DNA of 64,000 nucleotides, from the NCBI GenBank assembly GCA_039707465.1, contig CM077643.1:199727605-199791604 (forward strand), given 5' to 3'. The notes beneath the pieces are model-generated. The model did not search any database and was not told where the DNA came from. It worked only from the letters and a program-made list of their open reading frames with translations. The translations under genes and the position numbers were made by a program. The DNA comes from Rhabdophis nuchalis. Taxonomy: Eukaryota; Chordata; Lepidosauria; Squamata; Natricidae. This document shows positions 1 to 11,255 of this stretch, one piece after another; positions within the stretch are counted from its first letter, which is position 1; every line of letters begins with the position of its first letter.

Positions 1-468
1 TAACATATCTGGGGTAGCACTGGATTGAAGGCAGCTGTAGTATGAATAAAACAATTATGGCTTCTTTCAAGGGAGTGACTCCTGTCTAGTATACTTTCAA
101 TGTCCAAGATGTCCTTGATCCCTACTATTGAGATGATGGAGCTCTTGCTTCAAAAATTACTACCACAATGCATTTAAAAGGACCTTGTTTAAAATAATTA
201 AATAATAGATTGAGAAATGTAAACATTTACTCCCAGAATGCTCAAAAACAAATATATTTATATTTAAATTACTATATAAATAAACAATTATTATTGTGTG
301 TTTTATATATAATGTACCTATGCATATAGCTACACAAATATGCACATAGAAAAGATGTATCTGAGGGTACGCACACACTTGTATGCATATACACGCAGAG
401 AGAAAATGTACATGTGTATATCCACATTTACATATATATATACACAGAAGGAGAAGTTTAGGATAAAA
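1..468. other. Unassigned AT-rich DNA
   Basis: No gene or recognisable repeat. The stretch is AT-rich with short TATATA runs around 285-330 and 430-445. The open frames here are chance readings of low-complexity AT sequence and lack any domain. Confidence 0.5.
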
Positions 469-700
469 TAGCAATAGCACTTAGACTTATATACTTTACA
501 GTGCTTTACAGCCCTCTCTAAGTGGTTTATCTAGTAAGCCTATTGCCCCCAACAATCTGGGTCCTCATTTTACCGACCTTGGAAGGATGGAAGGCTGAGT
601 CAACCTTGAGCCTGGTGAGATTTGTATTGCCAAATTGCAGGCAGACAGCAGTCAGCTGAAGTAGCCTGCAGTACTGTAAACCACTGCACCACCGCGGCTC
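469..700 (-). mobile_element. Sauria-type SINE (tRNA head, Bov-B-like tail)
   Basis: Read on the minus strand it starts with a tRNA-like head (the B-box-like CACCAGGCTCAAGG context follows the pol III promoter region), continues through the typical body with GGACCCAGATTGTTGGGGGC, and ends in the AAGTGCTATTGC tail shared with Bov-B LINEs. Its length of about 232 bp is close to full for the family. The A box is damaged. Three further copies lie at 23963-24169, 30767-31020 and 42535-42746, plus a tail fragment at 16883-16930. Family assignment comes from recalled consensus structure. Confidence 0.85.
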
Positions 701-1562
701 ATACATTTGGAAATGAAAACACATGAAATTCACACTGCCTGATCGCCCATGACTAATTAAAAATTATCCATCATATATAATGGGTATGGCTACCCAGGAA
801 TGGCGCATGCCTTCCACTAAATGGAACTTGGCTGGAGGGAAGAAAATACAGGCAATGTTTTTTAAAACAGTATTACCTAGACTTGCAATATTTTAACTTC
901 TATAAGCTGAGCTAAGAAAGAAATGCCAGTGAGTGATAGTTGCATATGAAATTGCCAGCCTGAGTTGATTTATTGCCTTGAGGTCATGAATTATATTATA
1001 CCCATTAGATGAATCTCACATTGTCAGCTCAGCCTCTGATTCCCAGCATAATGCTTTTATAGCTGCTTACATTACTGCAATAAGAGTTTCGAAGTAGAAA
1101 TAAATTGCTGCTGTGGTCATTTAGCATTTTGCACTTATTTTGCACCGGTGTAAATTGTTTGGCATTTGTGGGGTTGTTGTTTTTTAAAAAAATATATTTT
1201 TTTTTACTCTAAGAATTTGTCTGCACAGCATATCTCATAAATTTCCAACTCTGACTCAATCTGTGAAATGAATTTTGCAAATAGTTGGTCCACAGAATCA
1301 TCAGTTCTTTTGGGCCTGAGAAGAGGAAAAAATAGAAACAACAACAACAAACAATGAACAGAGTGGGCTTTTGTTGTCTTTAGGGTCTTCCAAGGATACA
1401 GCTTCTGTTGTGCTACTGAACAACTTCCAGTGTTATATTCAGTTGCTGCATAAGCCTTTCAGAATGAATAAGCAATTTTTCTAATCTAAAATTCAAATTG
1501 CATTAAGAATAAAGATGAAAAACAGAGAGTTTGGATAGATTTAAAGATCTACTTGTCTTGAT
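701..1562. other. Unassigned; possible conserved block 1005-1165
   Basis: No coding potential seen. The part from about 1005 to 1165 is free of recognisable repeats and has the mixed-composition look of vertebrate conserved non-coding DNA, but this cannot be tested from one sequence. Confidence 0.3.
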
Positions 1563-1852
1563 TAGAGGTGGTATTCAGTGGGTTCTGACCAGTTCTGAAG
1601 AACCAGTAGTGAAAATTTTGAGTAGTTCAGAGAACCGGTAAATACCACCTCTGACTGGCCCTACCCCCATCTATTCTCTGCCTCCTGAGTCCCAGCTGAT
1701 CAGGAGACTATGGGGATTTTGCAGTAACCTTGCCCTGGAGTGGGGAGGGAATGGAGATTTTACAGTATCCTTCCCCTGCCATGCCCACCAAGCCACACCC
1801 ACCAAACCACACCCACAAAATCATTAGTAAAAAAAATTGAATCCCATCATTG
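1563..1852 (+). mobile_element. hAT-like non-autonomous element (GGTGGTATTCAG family)
   Basis: It begins AGAGGTGGTATTCAG, carries an internal inverted copy AATACCACCTCTG near 1650, and ends GAATCCCATCATTG. It is clearly related to the elements at 26058-26351, 33381-33582 and 45766-45956. The 8-bp flanks match at only 5 of 8 positions, so the exact limits here rest on the better preserved copies. Confidence 0.6.
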
Positions 1853-2983
1853 GTATGCATTAAGTTTTCTCTTTCTTGTAAGCACTTCAACCAACCATTG
1901 ATTGGCTACTGTAGAAATAAAATGTTGAAATAGGGTGGACTTTATCTTCATCCAACAAGGCTATTCTTGTTTCTTACCATTTGTTTTCAAACATTTTGGG
2001 GGGATCTAAATATCTCCAGGACACAAAATATATAAAGAGGTTGTAGCTCTGAAGGAATGTAACTAACAGCTTGAAATTCTGATGGAAGTGTGTCCTTCCT
2101 ACAAAGCATTACCCTCGAGAAATTTTCAATCCGTTAATGATGTCAAATACAATTTCAATTAAATAATAATAATATTTGTACAGTTCACTTTTCTGATTGC
2201 AAAGGATCCTTCTTTGCCAAGCATGGTGAGAAGTCATATGACATCTGTTTTACATGAAACTTGTCAAGTGCTGGATTAGGGCAAATCTGTATTTGGGTCT
2301 ACAATAATTTCTAAATAGATGAATGGCTTTATTCTATGTCTAACAAGCATAGTGCAGTAAATATTAATTGTTGATTTCCATGGAAATTAATTACAGAGAA
2401 GGATGCAGTTTAGCATCAAAGCACATTGTTAGCATACCAAAAGTTCCAAGTGTTTTTTTTTCCTTGTCACCAGAATAAAAAGAAGCAGCAGTTGAAGAAT
2501 TGGCAAGATTTTGGCCTGAATCTTTGAAGAATTCATTGGGTTTAATAATGACACTATGAGTCCACAGTTTGACTCGGGCAACATTCTGGGTTGGTGTAAT
2601 GGTATGCGGGAATGAATTTGGGAGACAGGACAAAGATCCACAGATTCAGCAGTGGTCAGATAAGAGGCAGATGAGCCCAAAGAAGAAATGGGGGCATGGA
2701 AAAATATCAAAAGGGACCCTCTGCATTTTCTTGGACTGTAAAAGTGAGGAAGGAGTGATGTACTTTCAGACTTGCAAGAATGTGTTATTATAACCTTACC
2801 ATAAAGATAGAGTTATTAGTAAAGATAGAGCTTCTGCATATGGCATTTGTCTGGGCCTACCTTACAAAGCTGACAGTTATAGATAAGATATTTCTCCAGA
2901 GTTTAAACTTCTACATTTTAATTTGTCTTGATTCAAAAAGCAATAGTTGGGACATGTGAATTACAGTACATATCCATGTAGTA
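1853..2983. other. Unassigned single-copy-looking DNA
   Basis: No gene and no recognised repeat. The small frames around 2391-2793 overlap on both strands, have no domains and no splice context, and are treated as noise. Confidence 0.4.
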
Positions 2984-3118
2984 CAGTGTTTCTCAACCTT
3001 GGCGACTTTAAGTCCTGTGGACTTCAACTCCCAGAATTCCCCAGCCAGCCATGCTGGTTGGGGGATTCTGGGAGTTGACGTCCACAGGACTTAAAGTCGT
3101 CAAGGTTGAGAAACACTG
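2984..3118. mobile_element. hAT MITE, hairpin type (CAGTGTTTCTCAACC termini)
   Basis: A 135-bp element with long terminal inverted repeats: CAGTGTTTCTCAACCTTG at the left and its complement CAAGGTTGAGAAACACTG at the right, with inner arms also complementary around a short loop. Flanking 8-mers ATGTAGTA and AGGTAGTA agree at 7 of 8 positions, as expected for a hAT target duplication. It encodes nothing and would need a transposase in trans. Confidence 0.88.
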
Positions 3119-3745
3119 AGGTAGTACATCTATATTATTTTCTTGGATTTTGCACTGAATCGTTTTAAAAAATTGGATATGTATAACTATCCTACTGATT
3201 ATGTATATTTTTCTGCAATATTCCACATATTTTTCTTCTCTGCTTACATGAGTAGTTTAATGCAATATTTTCTACATAAGTATGCAAATATACAATTTAT
3301 TTGTATATGTGCATAAACTTATTATACTTTTCAAGTAACTTTCCCAATGAATGCTTAATGTTTTTTTTCCCTTAGGATGATGGATGCCAGAAGAATCCCT
3401 TCAGTGTTGTGATGGCATTGTCCATCTGAAGCATGGACATAGAGCAGTTGACAATGTTAAATTCATGACACGTTTATGTCTTTAAAATAGAAGAAAATAA
3501 AACAAGGGGACCTGATGATGTCCATTCAAAAGATTTTGTTTGGACTCTACAGCTTTTCTGAGCAGTCTCAATTTACAGTATGTTAAAATTAAAATTTTAT
3601 AATATGACTAGATAATCCTTATGGTGTTTCCAATGTTACAAGTCTACAATTCTACATAGCCACTAAAATATTTAAACAATGGTTTTAAAACAATGTGATT
3701 CTTAGTTTAAATGTACTTAGCTTCTGCTCTAGCCATAGTTTAGTA
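3119..3745. other. Unassigned AT-rich DNA
   Basis: No gene is supported. A pyrimidine-rich TTTTTTTTCCCTTAG at about 3361-3375 resembles a splice acceptor and is followed by a 17-codon open stretch ending in TGA; this is noted as a weak finding only. Confidence 0.35.
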
Positions 3746-4251
3746 CAGGGGTGGGCTTCAAAAACAGCAGCAATGGGTTCGCTGTTCCGCTGCTGGGTGA
3801 GTGTGGCCATGGTGAGTGCGGCCATGGTGAGCATGACCCTGGTGAGTGTGGCCCTGGTGGGCATGGCCATGATGGGCAAGGCCTAATCGGCCTCCTGCAC
3901 CATAGTAGGGGGGAGCATTTTTTGCCATCTTGAGGCTCCAGAAGCTTTCCTTGAGCTTCTGGGAGGGTGAAAACTGCTTCCCCTAGGTTCCAAAGGCCAT
4001 CCGGAGGCCATTTCCAGATTTCCAGAACTTCCAGTAGGCCCACTTTTCGCCCTTCCTGAGCCTCTGGGCAGGCCGTGCACTTACCTGGCATGATGAACAG
4101 GCTGCATGGAGACTCCTGGGAGGGGAGGGGAGGGAGGGGTGGGCATGGGCATGGCCAGCCAGGGATAGTATTGGGGGCGTTCTCCAAACTCGGCAGAATC
4201 CTAGTTAGAGGATCGCTCAAACCCATGTGAACCCCCAGCAGCTCACCCCCG
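3746..4251 (+). mobile_element. hAT-like element (CAGGGGTGGGCTTCA termini)
   Basis: About 506 bp. The left terminus is CAGGGGTGGGCTTCA and the right terminus is CTCACCCCCG, an inverted partner. The flanks GTTTAGTA and GTTTAGTC agree at 7 of 8 bases. The interior begins with a degenerate tandem array of a GTGAGTGTGGCCATG-like unit (about 3795-3880) and is GC-rich. Apparent 60-165 codon frames on both strands only reflect this composition. Confidence 0.82.
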
Positions 4252-5449
4252 GTTTAGTCTACTCTTCAAATTTAACCAGGCAAGATGGGAGTGATTCCAT
4301 GTTGAGAAAGTGGAGAGATGATACTTATTAGCCAGTGGTGCTCCAACTCAATACAATAGCAGAGTTGGAAGGGACCTTGGAAGTCAACGGGTTTCTCCAT
4401 TTTCTTCTGAAATTCCTGGTTCTTTTCAAGAGCAACACAATATAGACCTCAGAGAAACAAGGAGCAATGGCAATTGCCATTGTAAATATAATTATATTCT
4501 CGCCCTTGCTACATGCATCCCTATTTAACAGTTACACATAAATATTCTCTGTCACTTTAACTTCTCTTTCATCTGCATCAAGACTTTAATCATGTTGCAT
4601 TTGTACAACCATGTTCCAGTAGAACAGTTTAATATAGTCAGTTAGGCAATGTAATTTCAGCATCAGTGGAACATGTTGCCATTATGAGCAGTTTCAACAA
4701 AATACAACCTAATGTTTGCAAAAGGGATGGATGCTTAATGTTGATTGACTACTTGCAATTTCTTGTTGTTCTGGAAACTTCAATAATTCAGTGTCTCAAG
4801 AAATTTGATGAGCAACATAAGTAAAATCATCAGTTGCAATGTTTAATTTCTCTTCCCCCACATCTCATCTCCACCTCCTGTTTCGATCCCTATAAGCTTT
4901 ATAAGGGAAAAAGCTGGCTGAGACTGCATTTATGAAGCTTGACATTCCACAAAAGCTCACACTGATTTATATATGAAGCTCCATGCATTATGCAATTTGC
5001 AAATCATCTTTGGGAGAGAAAAATACACTGCGTTAGTCAACTTGTACATATAAATGTACTGCAAACAAGCTATGTGTGTTAATAGAAGTAGTGATTCTAG
5101 TTGTGAAAGAAAATACCCCATTTTAGGTATCTCCTACAGTAAATTGTAAAACAATTCATACGGGCATAAGCAGCAGCGGGACTCTCCTGGAAAAATTCAA
5201 TTGGCTGCCTTGAAAAATGAGATGCTGACTACTTGAAAAATTTAGTCTGATCCAGCTATTTCTTCTTATTTTAAACCAGTGTAATGAGGTGGTAAAGGCC
5301 AGAAAGATAGTTTCAACTCCATCGTCAATCAACAGACATTTGCTTGGTACTTTGGGCCAGTTACTTTTTCTCAAGGCTGTTGTTGGGGAAAACTGTTTGT
5401 TTCAGTCCCAGGAGTTTAGTTCTGGGGAAAGAGATGAGATAGTCTAGAA
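4252..5449. other. Unassigned; short CR1-tail fragment at about 4358-4395
   Basis: The only recognisable item is AGAGTTGGAAGGGACCTTGG near 4363-4382, the 3'-terminal motif of CR1 LINEs and of SINEs that use CR1 machinery. The rest shows no repeat or gene that I can name. Confidence 0.45.
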
Positions 5450-5823
5450 CAGAGCTGTCAAACTCAAGGCCCAGGGGATGAATCAGGTCTGTGGGATGCT
5501 CAAATCTGGCCCTTGGTGCCATCCTGGAAACAGCAAAGGACTGGTCCGCGGTGCCTCTGCCAGTGAAAATGAAGTTTGGGAGGGCCATGGGAGACCTCCT
5601 GAGGTCCATTTTTGCTGGCAGAGGATTGCAGGAGACCGTCGTAACTGAAAATGGAATTTGGGAGCTCGTTTTCACTGGCAGAGTGCTCAGGCCACCACAG
5701 GCACCCCCGGTATGAGTTACATCAAGCTGGCCATGCCCACCCTGGCCATGCCCACCCCAGCCTCCCAAGATCAAAAACGCAACCCTGATGTGACCCTCAA
5801 TGAAATTGAGTTTGACACCTCTG
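5450..5823 (+). mobile_element. hAT element (CTGTCAAACTC termini)
   Basis: About 374 bp, starting CAGAGCTGTCAAACTC and ending GAGTTTGACACCTCTG. Flanks GTCTAGAA and GTCTAGAT agree at 7 of 8 bases. The interior contains repeated TTTTCACTGGCAGAG-like segments. Same terminal family as 23471-23598 and 36452-36590. Open frames inside it are not genes. Confidence 0.88.
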
Positions 5824-7345
5824 GTCTAGATGATTCCTCTGACAAATCAACCCATTTATTCTAGGAGCATAGAAGACATTATCTCTAGAGCTGGCTATAT
5901 TAGTATTGAAAAAGCCCAGCATGATGACATTTGAGCATCCCTATGTAAATTGCCCCTGGGATAAGGATCTTCCCATTAAATGGAACACTCCTAATCAAAT
6001 TGTTATTAAGTCAATACAGTAGATCAACAGAAGCAAGCTCTCTCTCTATAAAAAGCACTGACTACACAATGTTGAATAGTATTGGTCAGGATTAAAGACA
6101 ACCCTTCTTCCTGGGCTGCTAACTTTCTACATCCAAAGATATACATTAGTAAGGAATTGATCTTTCTTATGGTAGACTGGGGCACATGATCCAATGAGTC
6201 CTTGAGGTATTATCCTCCCACAACTAAGCTTAAGAGGAAAAAATAACAGGAGAAAGTCAATGTCCTTAATGAACTTTATTCGAGTGAGAAGGAAGGCATT
6301 TGTTGAGAGACGTAAACACCCACCATACATACACATGCACACCATAGCAATGCTCACCTCCATTTAATTTTACTCATTCTTTTTCATTCAGAATAGTATC
6401 ACCATATTCTTTCTAATGCTTCTTCCCTCTGTTTTCTCATACTCTCCTTACCAATTACATTTTGAAATACATGACAATTATTTCCAAAAAGCCTAACTTC
6501 ATCACCAATAGCCCCAACTATGCCGATTTCCATTTGATTTCCCTAGCACAGCATTGTGCATATTGGTTTGAGGGGGGGGGGGGGAAAATTACTTCCCCAA
6601 GGACACAAATATTTTCTAATATCTGCTCACACAGCATCCTAAGCCTTTTGACAAATCATTATTAAAGCTCTATGAAGCTACAGACTTGTGATCTGATATT
6701 AAAACCTTAGATTCACTCATGGAAGTTTTGTAAATATATCACCACTGTGTCTAGCCTGAAACCTTTTTGTGAAAATAAAAAGGTGGCAGGTTGTCGTGTT
6801 TGTTTTATTTGTTCTGTAGGAAGGACATGACAAGAGATAAGCTTGTGCTTGCGGATGAACCATCTTCTATCATTACATTATTTGTGGCATTGTTATTAGA
6901 TTGGATTTGGATTATGTGTGTATGTATATCTTTGTATGTGCATATATGTATGTATGTATGTATTGTGTGTTTGGATTCTTTATCTTTCTTGTATTGTGAA
7001 GCTCATTGGTGAAACAAACCAATGCTGACCTGCTTAAAGGTAACTCTTACTGAGTTTAACTGATCTTATAAACTAGATAAGTCTGCACCAGATTGCAAAC
7101 TGGATCAAAATTTACTACCTGTCTCAATGAAGTGAGATATAAGTGGAAAATCATAGGAAATAAATGTTTTCTTTTCTTTCTGTAAATGTCCTCTTATGGT
7201 GGATGGATGACCTAAGAACCATTCTGCTTAATAATTCTTAAAGAGACTGCCGAAAGAGTCAGTAGCTTCCACCTACTCATTTCTAGATAGCTATTTATCT
7301 CTCGAACATAGGAATTGAACACTGTTACAGATTTCTAAGTTTTGA
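5824..7345. other. Unassigned AT-rich DNA with simple repeats
   Basis: No gene seen. It contains a G homopolymer run at about 6571-6583 and a TGTATG-rich stretch at about 6913-6970. Confidence 0.4.
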
Positions 7346-7549
7346 TTAGATTTTATTTATTTATTTATTTATTTTATTACATTTATATCCCGCCCTTCTC
7401 CGCAAAGGCGGCGCACAGGAGATTTAAAAAACATACAAAAATAGAACATAAATAATTTAAAATATATATTAGATCCCAAACCTGTGCTAAAACCAATTAT
7501 TAATTAAAACCCAATTTAAAACTTTTCTACAGTCCCCATGGGAGGTTAT
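7346..7549 (-). mobile_element. L2 LINE, 3' tail fragment
   Basis: Minus-strand L2 3'UTR: a TTTATTTATTTA run (the A-rich tail in complement), the diagnostic CCCGCCCTTCTCCGC and GGCGGCGCACAGG segment, and the AAACCAATTATTAATT body matching the tails at 17660-17866 and 44620-44790. The coding part is lost by 5' truncation. Confidence 0.88.

Positions 7550-7579
<30 letters not shown>
7550..7579. repeat. (ATC)n microsatellite
   Basis: About ten ATC/TCA units immediately beyond the truncated end of the L2 tail. Confidence 0.95.
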
Positions 7580-7581
<2 letters not shown>

Positions 7582-7683
7582 CAATATATTATATAGAGTC
7601 TATTCTTTGGACAAGGAGCTCAGGGGGATTCTTGTAGCATTCTCTGCTTTCTTCCTTAATGTAACTCTTTCCCCCAAAAGCTT

Positions 7684-8360
7684 GAAATATGTAGAAATGT
7701 TAATCGAGCCCTTCCCTGTATCAATCCAACATGTTAATTTTATTATACAATTATTTCTCTGTTCTGCCCCACAGATGGACACACACAAGCTTGGCTACTT
7801 GCCACTATCTCCTTGACTGCTTGCCACTATCTTCTTGGCTGTGAGCTCGGACTCACATTACCAATACTGTAGTACGTTTACAGACAGAGAATTGCAGACT
7901 CGAATGACCAAATATTTCCAATGATGAGTTGTAACTGTTGTTTCCTGCAAATGGCCCCTCCCAAAACCTTCCCTATAAGCTCTCTTGGGAATAGCCACTC
8001 AACAACCAGCTGGTTCCAATTCAGGGCCTCTGAGCTTGCCTCTTACATAACTTTTGCCTCCTTTTATCAGCCCTGCATAATCTAGCATCAGAGACAAACT
8101 GCCCCTAATCCTCCCCACTGCTCCATGACCCAGGCGCCTCCTGGTGGCCAACCAGACTCTCTGCTTCCTCAAGGTCTCCCTCCTTCTCTAGGGCAGACTC
8201 ATAGGACTCTTCACTAGAAGAGTCCATCAGCAGCTCATCTGGAGCTGGCTGGGCCACAACATTTCTCTTTCCACTCATCTGTAAATCTTAAGGTGAGTGT
8301 GAGGTACATGTTTCAAAATGGAAGGCCTTGATGATTTTTTAAAAACCATTTATAAGAAAT
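7684..8360 (+). repeat. Unnamed interspersed repeat, copy split by an LTR
   Basis: Segments 7684-7759 and 8262-8360 together match about 12628-12815 continuously (AATGTTAATC..., CATGTTAATTTTA, CCACTCATCTGTA, GGTGAGTGTGAGGTA, TTTAAAAACCATTTAT). The family is not one that I can name. It matters because the intact copy near 12.7 kb gives the empty site of the LTR insertion. Confidence 0.75.
7760..8261 (-). mobile_element. Solo LTR of an endogenous LTR retroelement
   Basis: A 502-bp unit begins TGTTCTGCCCC and ends GGGCCACAACA, so it has the TG...CA ends of an LTR. It is flanked by the exact 6-bp duplication TTTCTC (7754-7759 and 8262-8267). The related repeat near 12.7 kb carries the same site once, uninterrupted. 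No internal gag/pol and no second LTR are present, so it is a solo LTR left by recombination. A TATA-like GATAAAAG in complement suggests minus orientation. A tandem CTTGCCACTATC motif occurs at about 7799-7835. The family (Ty3-like or ERV) cannot be fixed from the LTR alone. Confidence 0.8.
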
Positions 8361-9128
8361 GGCACACAGCCTTTCTTTTGCTCTTCTATACCCTAATCAT
8401 TAAAGATGAACAAAGGTTCTGAAACTAAAAAAAAAAAAAACAAAAAACAGTAGAGATGAAGACTAAGATGAAAAGCCATTTGATTCTGTTCCCATCCCTG
8501 CGGGAATATTTATATGGAGCTCTGTAATTTATGGGGTCTTTGATCAACTGGGCTGATCAAAGTTCTTTTCCTCCCATCCATTTCCTTTATCAGATAATAT
8601 AATATATTTTACCCTGAAATAGGAAAGCAAAATGCTCTATCTCATCACACACATTCGCTGAATTGGAACTAGAAGCATCCGCAAGACCAAGCAAATGCTT
8701 GCGTGATCAACAAAAAAAACCTAGCAACATTGTCAGCTTTTTTTGGAAACAAAGGCAGACTTGCCAGAGGGGAGATTTGGGGAGATTTTGTTACAGGAAC
8801 TCATTCAGAATTTGAGATGAATTAAAAGCTGACTGTTCCCATGAAACACAGCAGCAAATGCTTAACCTGAAATGGTTCTTATCTAATTTTCCATGGTTCT
8901 AGTGGTGATGAATTCAAATGACCTTCAAGCAATTATATCCCAAACAGAGAAAAAAAATCAACTGAATTTCAAAGTGCACTAGAGCATGTTTCAGAATAAA
9001 TCAACACTAAACAAAAAGATAACAAGCCAGTCAGTAAAACATGTCCCATCAGGGAAGTTAGCTTTCCTGCAATATGTTTTGTAGCCAGATAACATTGTGA
9101 GAATCTTATATAAGTACCACTAATATTA
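8361..9128. other. Unassigned DNA
   Basis: No gene or named repeat. An A homopolymer lies at about 8427-8440. The part at 8480-8600 is repeat-free and might be conserved, untested. Confidence 0.35.
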
Positions 9129-9476
9129 AAGGTAACGGTAAAGGTTCCTCTTGCACATATGTGCTAGTCGTTCCCGACTCTAGGGGACAGTGCTCATCTT
9201 CATTTCAAAGCCGAAGAGCCAGCACTGTCCGAAGGTGTCTCTATGGTCATATGGCCAGCATGACTAAACATCAAAAGTGCATGAAGCACTGTTACCTTCC
9301 CACCAAAGGTTATCCCTATTTTTCTACTTGCATTTTTTATGTGCTTTGGAACTGCTAGGTTGGCAGAAGCTAGGGCAAGTAAGGGGAGCTCACTCCATTT
9401 TGCACAGCATTGGGATTTGAACCACCAAACTGCCGACCTTTCTGATCAACAAGCTCAGCGTCTTAGCCAATGAGCC
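9129..9476 (-). mobile_element. tRNA-derived SINE with ACCTTTACC-type tail, copy 1
   Basis: On the minus strand it begins with a tRNA-like head: GGCTCATTGGCTAAGACGCT (A-box region) and GGTGGTTCAAATCCC (B box). A body of about 270 bp follows and it ends in repeated ACCTTTACC units (GGTAACGGTAAAGG on plus). It is closely matched by 31869-32226. I do not know a secure family name. Frames inside are not coding. Confidence 0.82.
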
Positions 9477-9613
9477 AGTAATATAAACCAGAAGATTTAC
9501 GTTGACTTGAATGGGTTTCTTTCTTTTTCAGTACCGTATCCTCTGAATCTCTCCTTCTCTTTTGAAATTGAAGAAGAAACTCTAGAAAATTCTGAAAGCA
9601 ATTTTTCCTCATC

Positions 9614-10080
9614 CCTCTGTTTATTTATTTATTTATTTAATTACATTTGTATACCGCCCTTTCTCCCTTGCGGGACTCAGGGCAGTGAACAGGCAATAAT
9701 AAAAACCACAATAAAACATCCAATAATTCAATAAATATACTAAAATTCTAAAACTAAATTAAACAATGGGCCTGCTCTAAAATAACCTATAAAACCCCTA
9801 ATAAAACAAATTAAAAACTATGCCAGGCCGGCCGCACGAAATAGATCGGTTTTCAGGGCTCGGCGAAAAAGGCGTAGGTCCATGGTTGTGCTTAGGTCAG
9901 GAGGTAGGTCATTCCAGAGGGCAAGAGCTGCCACAGAGAAGGGTCTCCCCCTAGGCGTCGCCAGCCGGCATTGACTGGCCGACGGCACCTTGAGGAGGCC
10001 CTCTCTGTGGGAGCGGACTGGTCGGAGGGAGGTATTTGGTAGGAGGGGGTCTTGCAAGTACCTAGGTCCCTGTGTCTTGC
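9614..10080 (-). mobile_element. L2 LINE, 3' fragment with C-terminal ORF2 remnant
   Basis: The minus-strand A-rich tail (TTTATTTATTTA at 9618-9640) and L2 3'UTR precede, in genomic order, a coding remnant (9818-10080) that reads [20 protein letters not shown]...[10 protein letters not shown]...LFRAAGLA and then stops. This is the extreme C-terminus of the L2 ORF2 protein, beyond the reverse transcriptase core. The frame happens to stay open into the neighbouring MITE (to 10189), which is a chance fusion. The 5' truncation falls at about 10080. Confidence 0.9.
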
Positions 10081-10085
10081 ATGTA

Positions 10086-10451
10086 CAGGTAGTCTTCAAG
10101 GTATGATCACAATTGAGCTCAAAATTTCTGTTGCTAAGTGAGACATTTGTTAAGTGAGTTTTTCCCCATTTTATGACCTTGCTTGCCACAGTTGTTAAGT
10201 GAATGGCTACAGTTGTTAAGTGAATCTGGCTTTACCCATTAACTTTGCTTGTCAGAAGGTCGCAAAAGGGGATCACGTGAGCCTAGGACACTACAACCGT
10301 CATAAATATAAGCCAGTTGCCAAGCATTTGAATTTTGATTAGGTGACCCTAGGTATGTTACCATGGTCATAATTATGAAAAATTGTCATATGTCACTTTT
10401 TTCAGTGCCGTTGTAACTTTAAATGAACTGTTGTAAGTAGAGGACTACATG
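10086..10451. mobile_element. TA-flanked MITE (CAGGTAGTC termini), copy 1
   Basis: It starts CAGGTAGTCTTCAAGG and ends AGAGGACTACATG, with TA on both sides (10084-10085 and 10452-10453), as expected for a Tc1/mariner-type insertion. The interior has the characteristic TTGCTAAGTGAGAC, GTTAAGTGA and CGTCATAAATAT segments. It lies 5 bp from the 5' end of the adjacent L2 fragment. Other copies: 20257-20683, 38785-39173, a half copy at 35850-36138 and a diverged one at 47856-48421. Confidence 0.85.
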
Positions 10452-11138
10452 TATCAATCTAAGTATTTTATTTTCTAGACCAAATCGGTGCAATAATACA
10501 ATGGCACAACCTAACAATTTGTTTGGATATTGACCTGTATATGCTATTTGTTATGCTAGTGAGAGATTTCTGTATCTACCTCAAACAACCCCTAATTTCA
10601 AGGTACTGTTATATATATATATTTATATTCTATATGCTGCTCTTAATGGCCTTGGGAATAAAGATGCTAGAAAAAAATTTTTTGGGTCTACACTGGCCTA
10701 AATCACACTTCTTTGATAGTATGCAGATCAGAACACAGTGATATTTTAGATGGCATATTTGTCATAATTTTACATTGCATGCCTTGTTACCATTTTTTTT
10801 TCTGAAATTGTAGAATAATGGGAGAAGCTTGATAGACTCAGTTGACTGAATTAATCAGACCAAATAAAACATATAAGTAAGGAAAACACACAAAGAAGTT
10901 CCACATCTCATAGACTCTCAAACTATTTTAAAAAAAATCTTTTGAGTCAAGATGACCCATGATCTCATGGTATCACATATCATAATCTATGTTTGTATCA
11001 ATATCTCTGCAACCAAAAGGCATGGATCAAGATATAAAAATCTCTACACTTATCTTTGTTGGAATGGTATCATGGGGCAATGCAAAATCAAAGAGTATAA
11101 AAGTGACATATTGACAGGCCTGCAAATATGCTCTAAAA
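10452..11138. other. Unassigned AT-rich DNA
   Basis: No gene or named repeat seen; a short TATATATA run at about 10610-10622 is the only simple repeat. Confidence 0.4.
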
Positions 11139-11255
11139 CAGGGGTCTCCAACCTTTGCAACTTTAAGTCTGAAGGACTTCAGCTCCCAGACTTCTCCAGC
11201 CAGCTTTGGAGTTGAAGTCCTTCAGACTTAAAGTTGCAAAGGTTGGAGACCCCTG
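11139..11255. mobile_element. hAT MITE, hairpin type (CAGGGGTCTCCAACC termini)
   Basis: A 117-bp near-palindrome with arms starting CAGGGGTCTCCAACCTTTGC and ending in the complement. The exact 8-bp duplication CTCTAAAA flanks it (11131-11138 and 11256-11263). A full-length transcript would fold into one long hairpin. Same family as 18795-18921 and 44801-44906. Confidence 0.95.

Noticed and set aside
3729..4226. 165-codon proline-rich minus-strand frame
   Set aside because: Lies wholly within a hAT-like element and reads its degenerate tandem array.
7538..7816. 92-codon frame starting with an isoleucine run
   Set aside because: The Ile run is the ATC microsatellite; the frame then passes through a non-coding repeat into the LTR.
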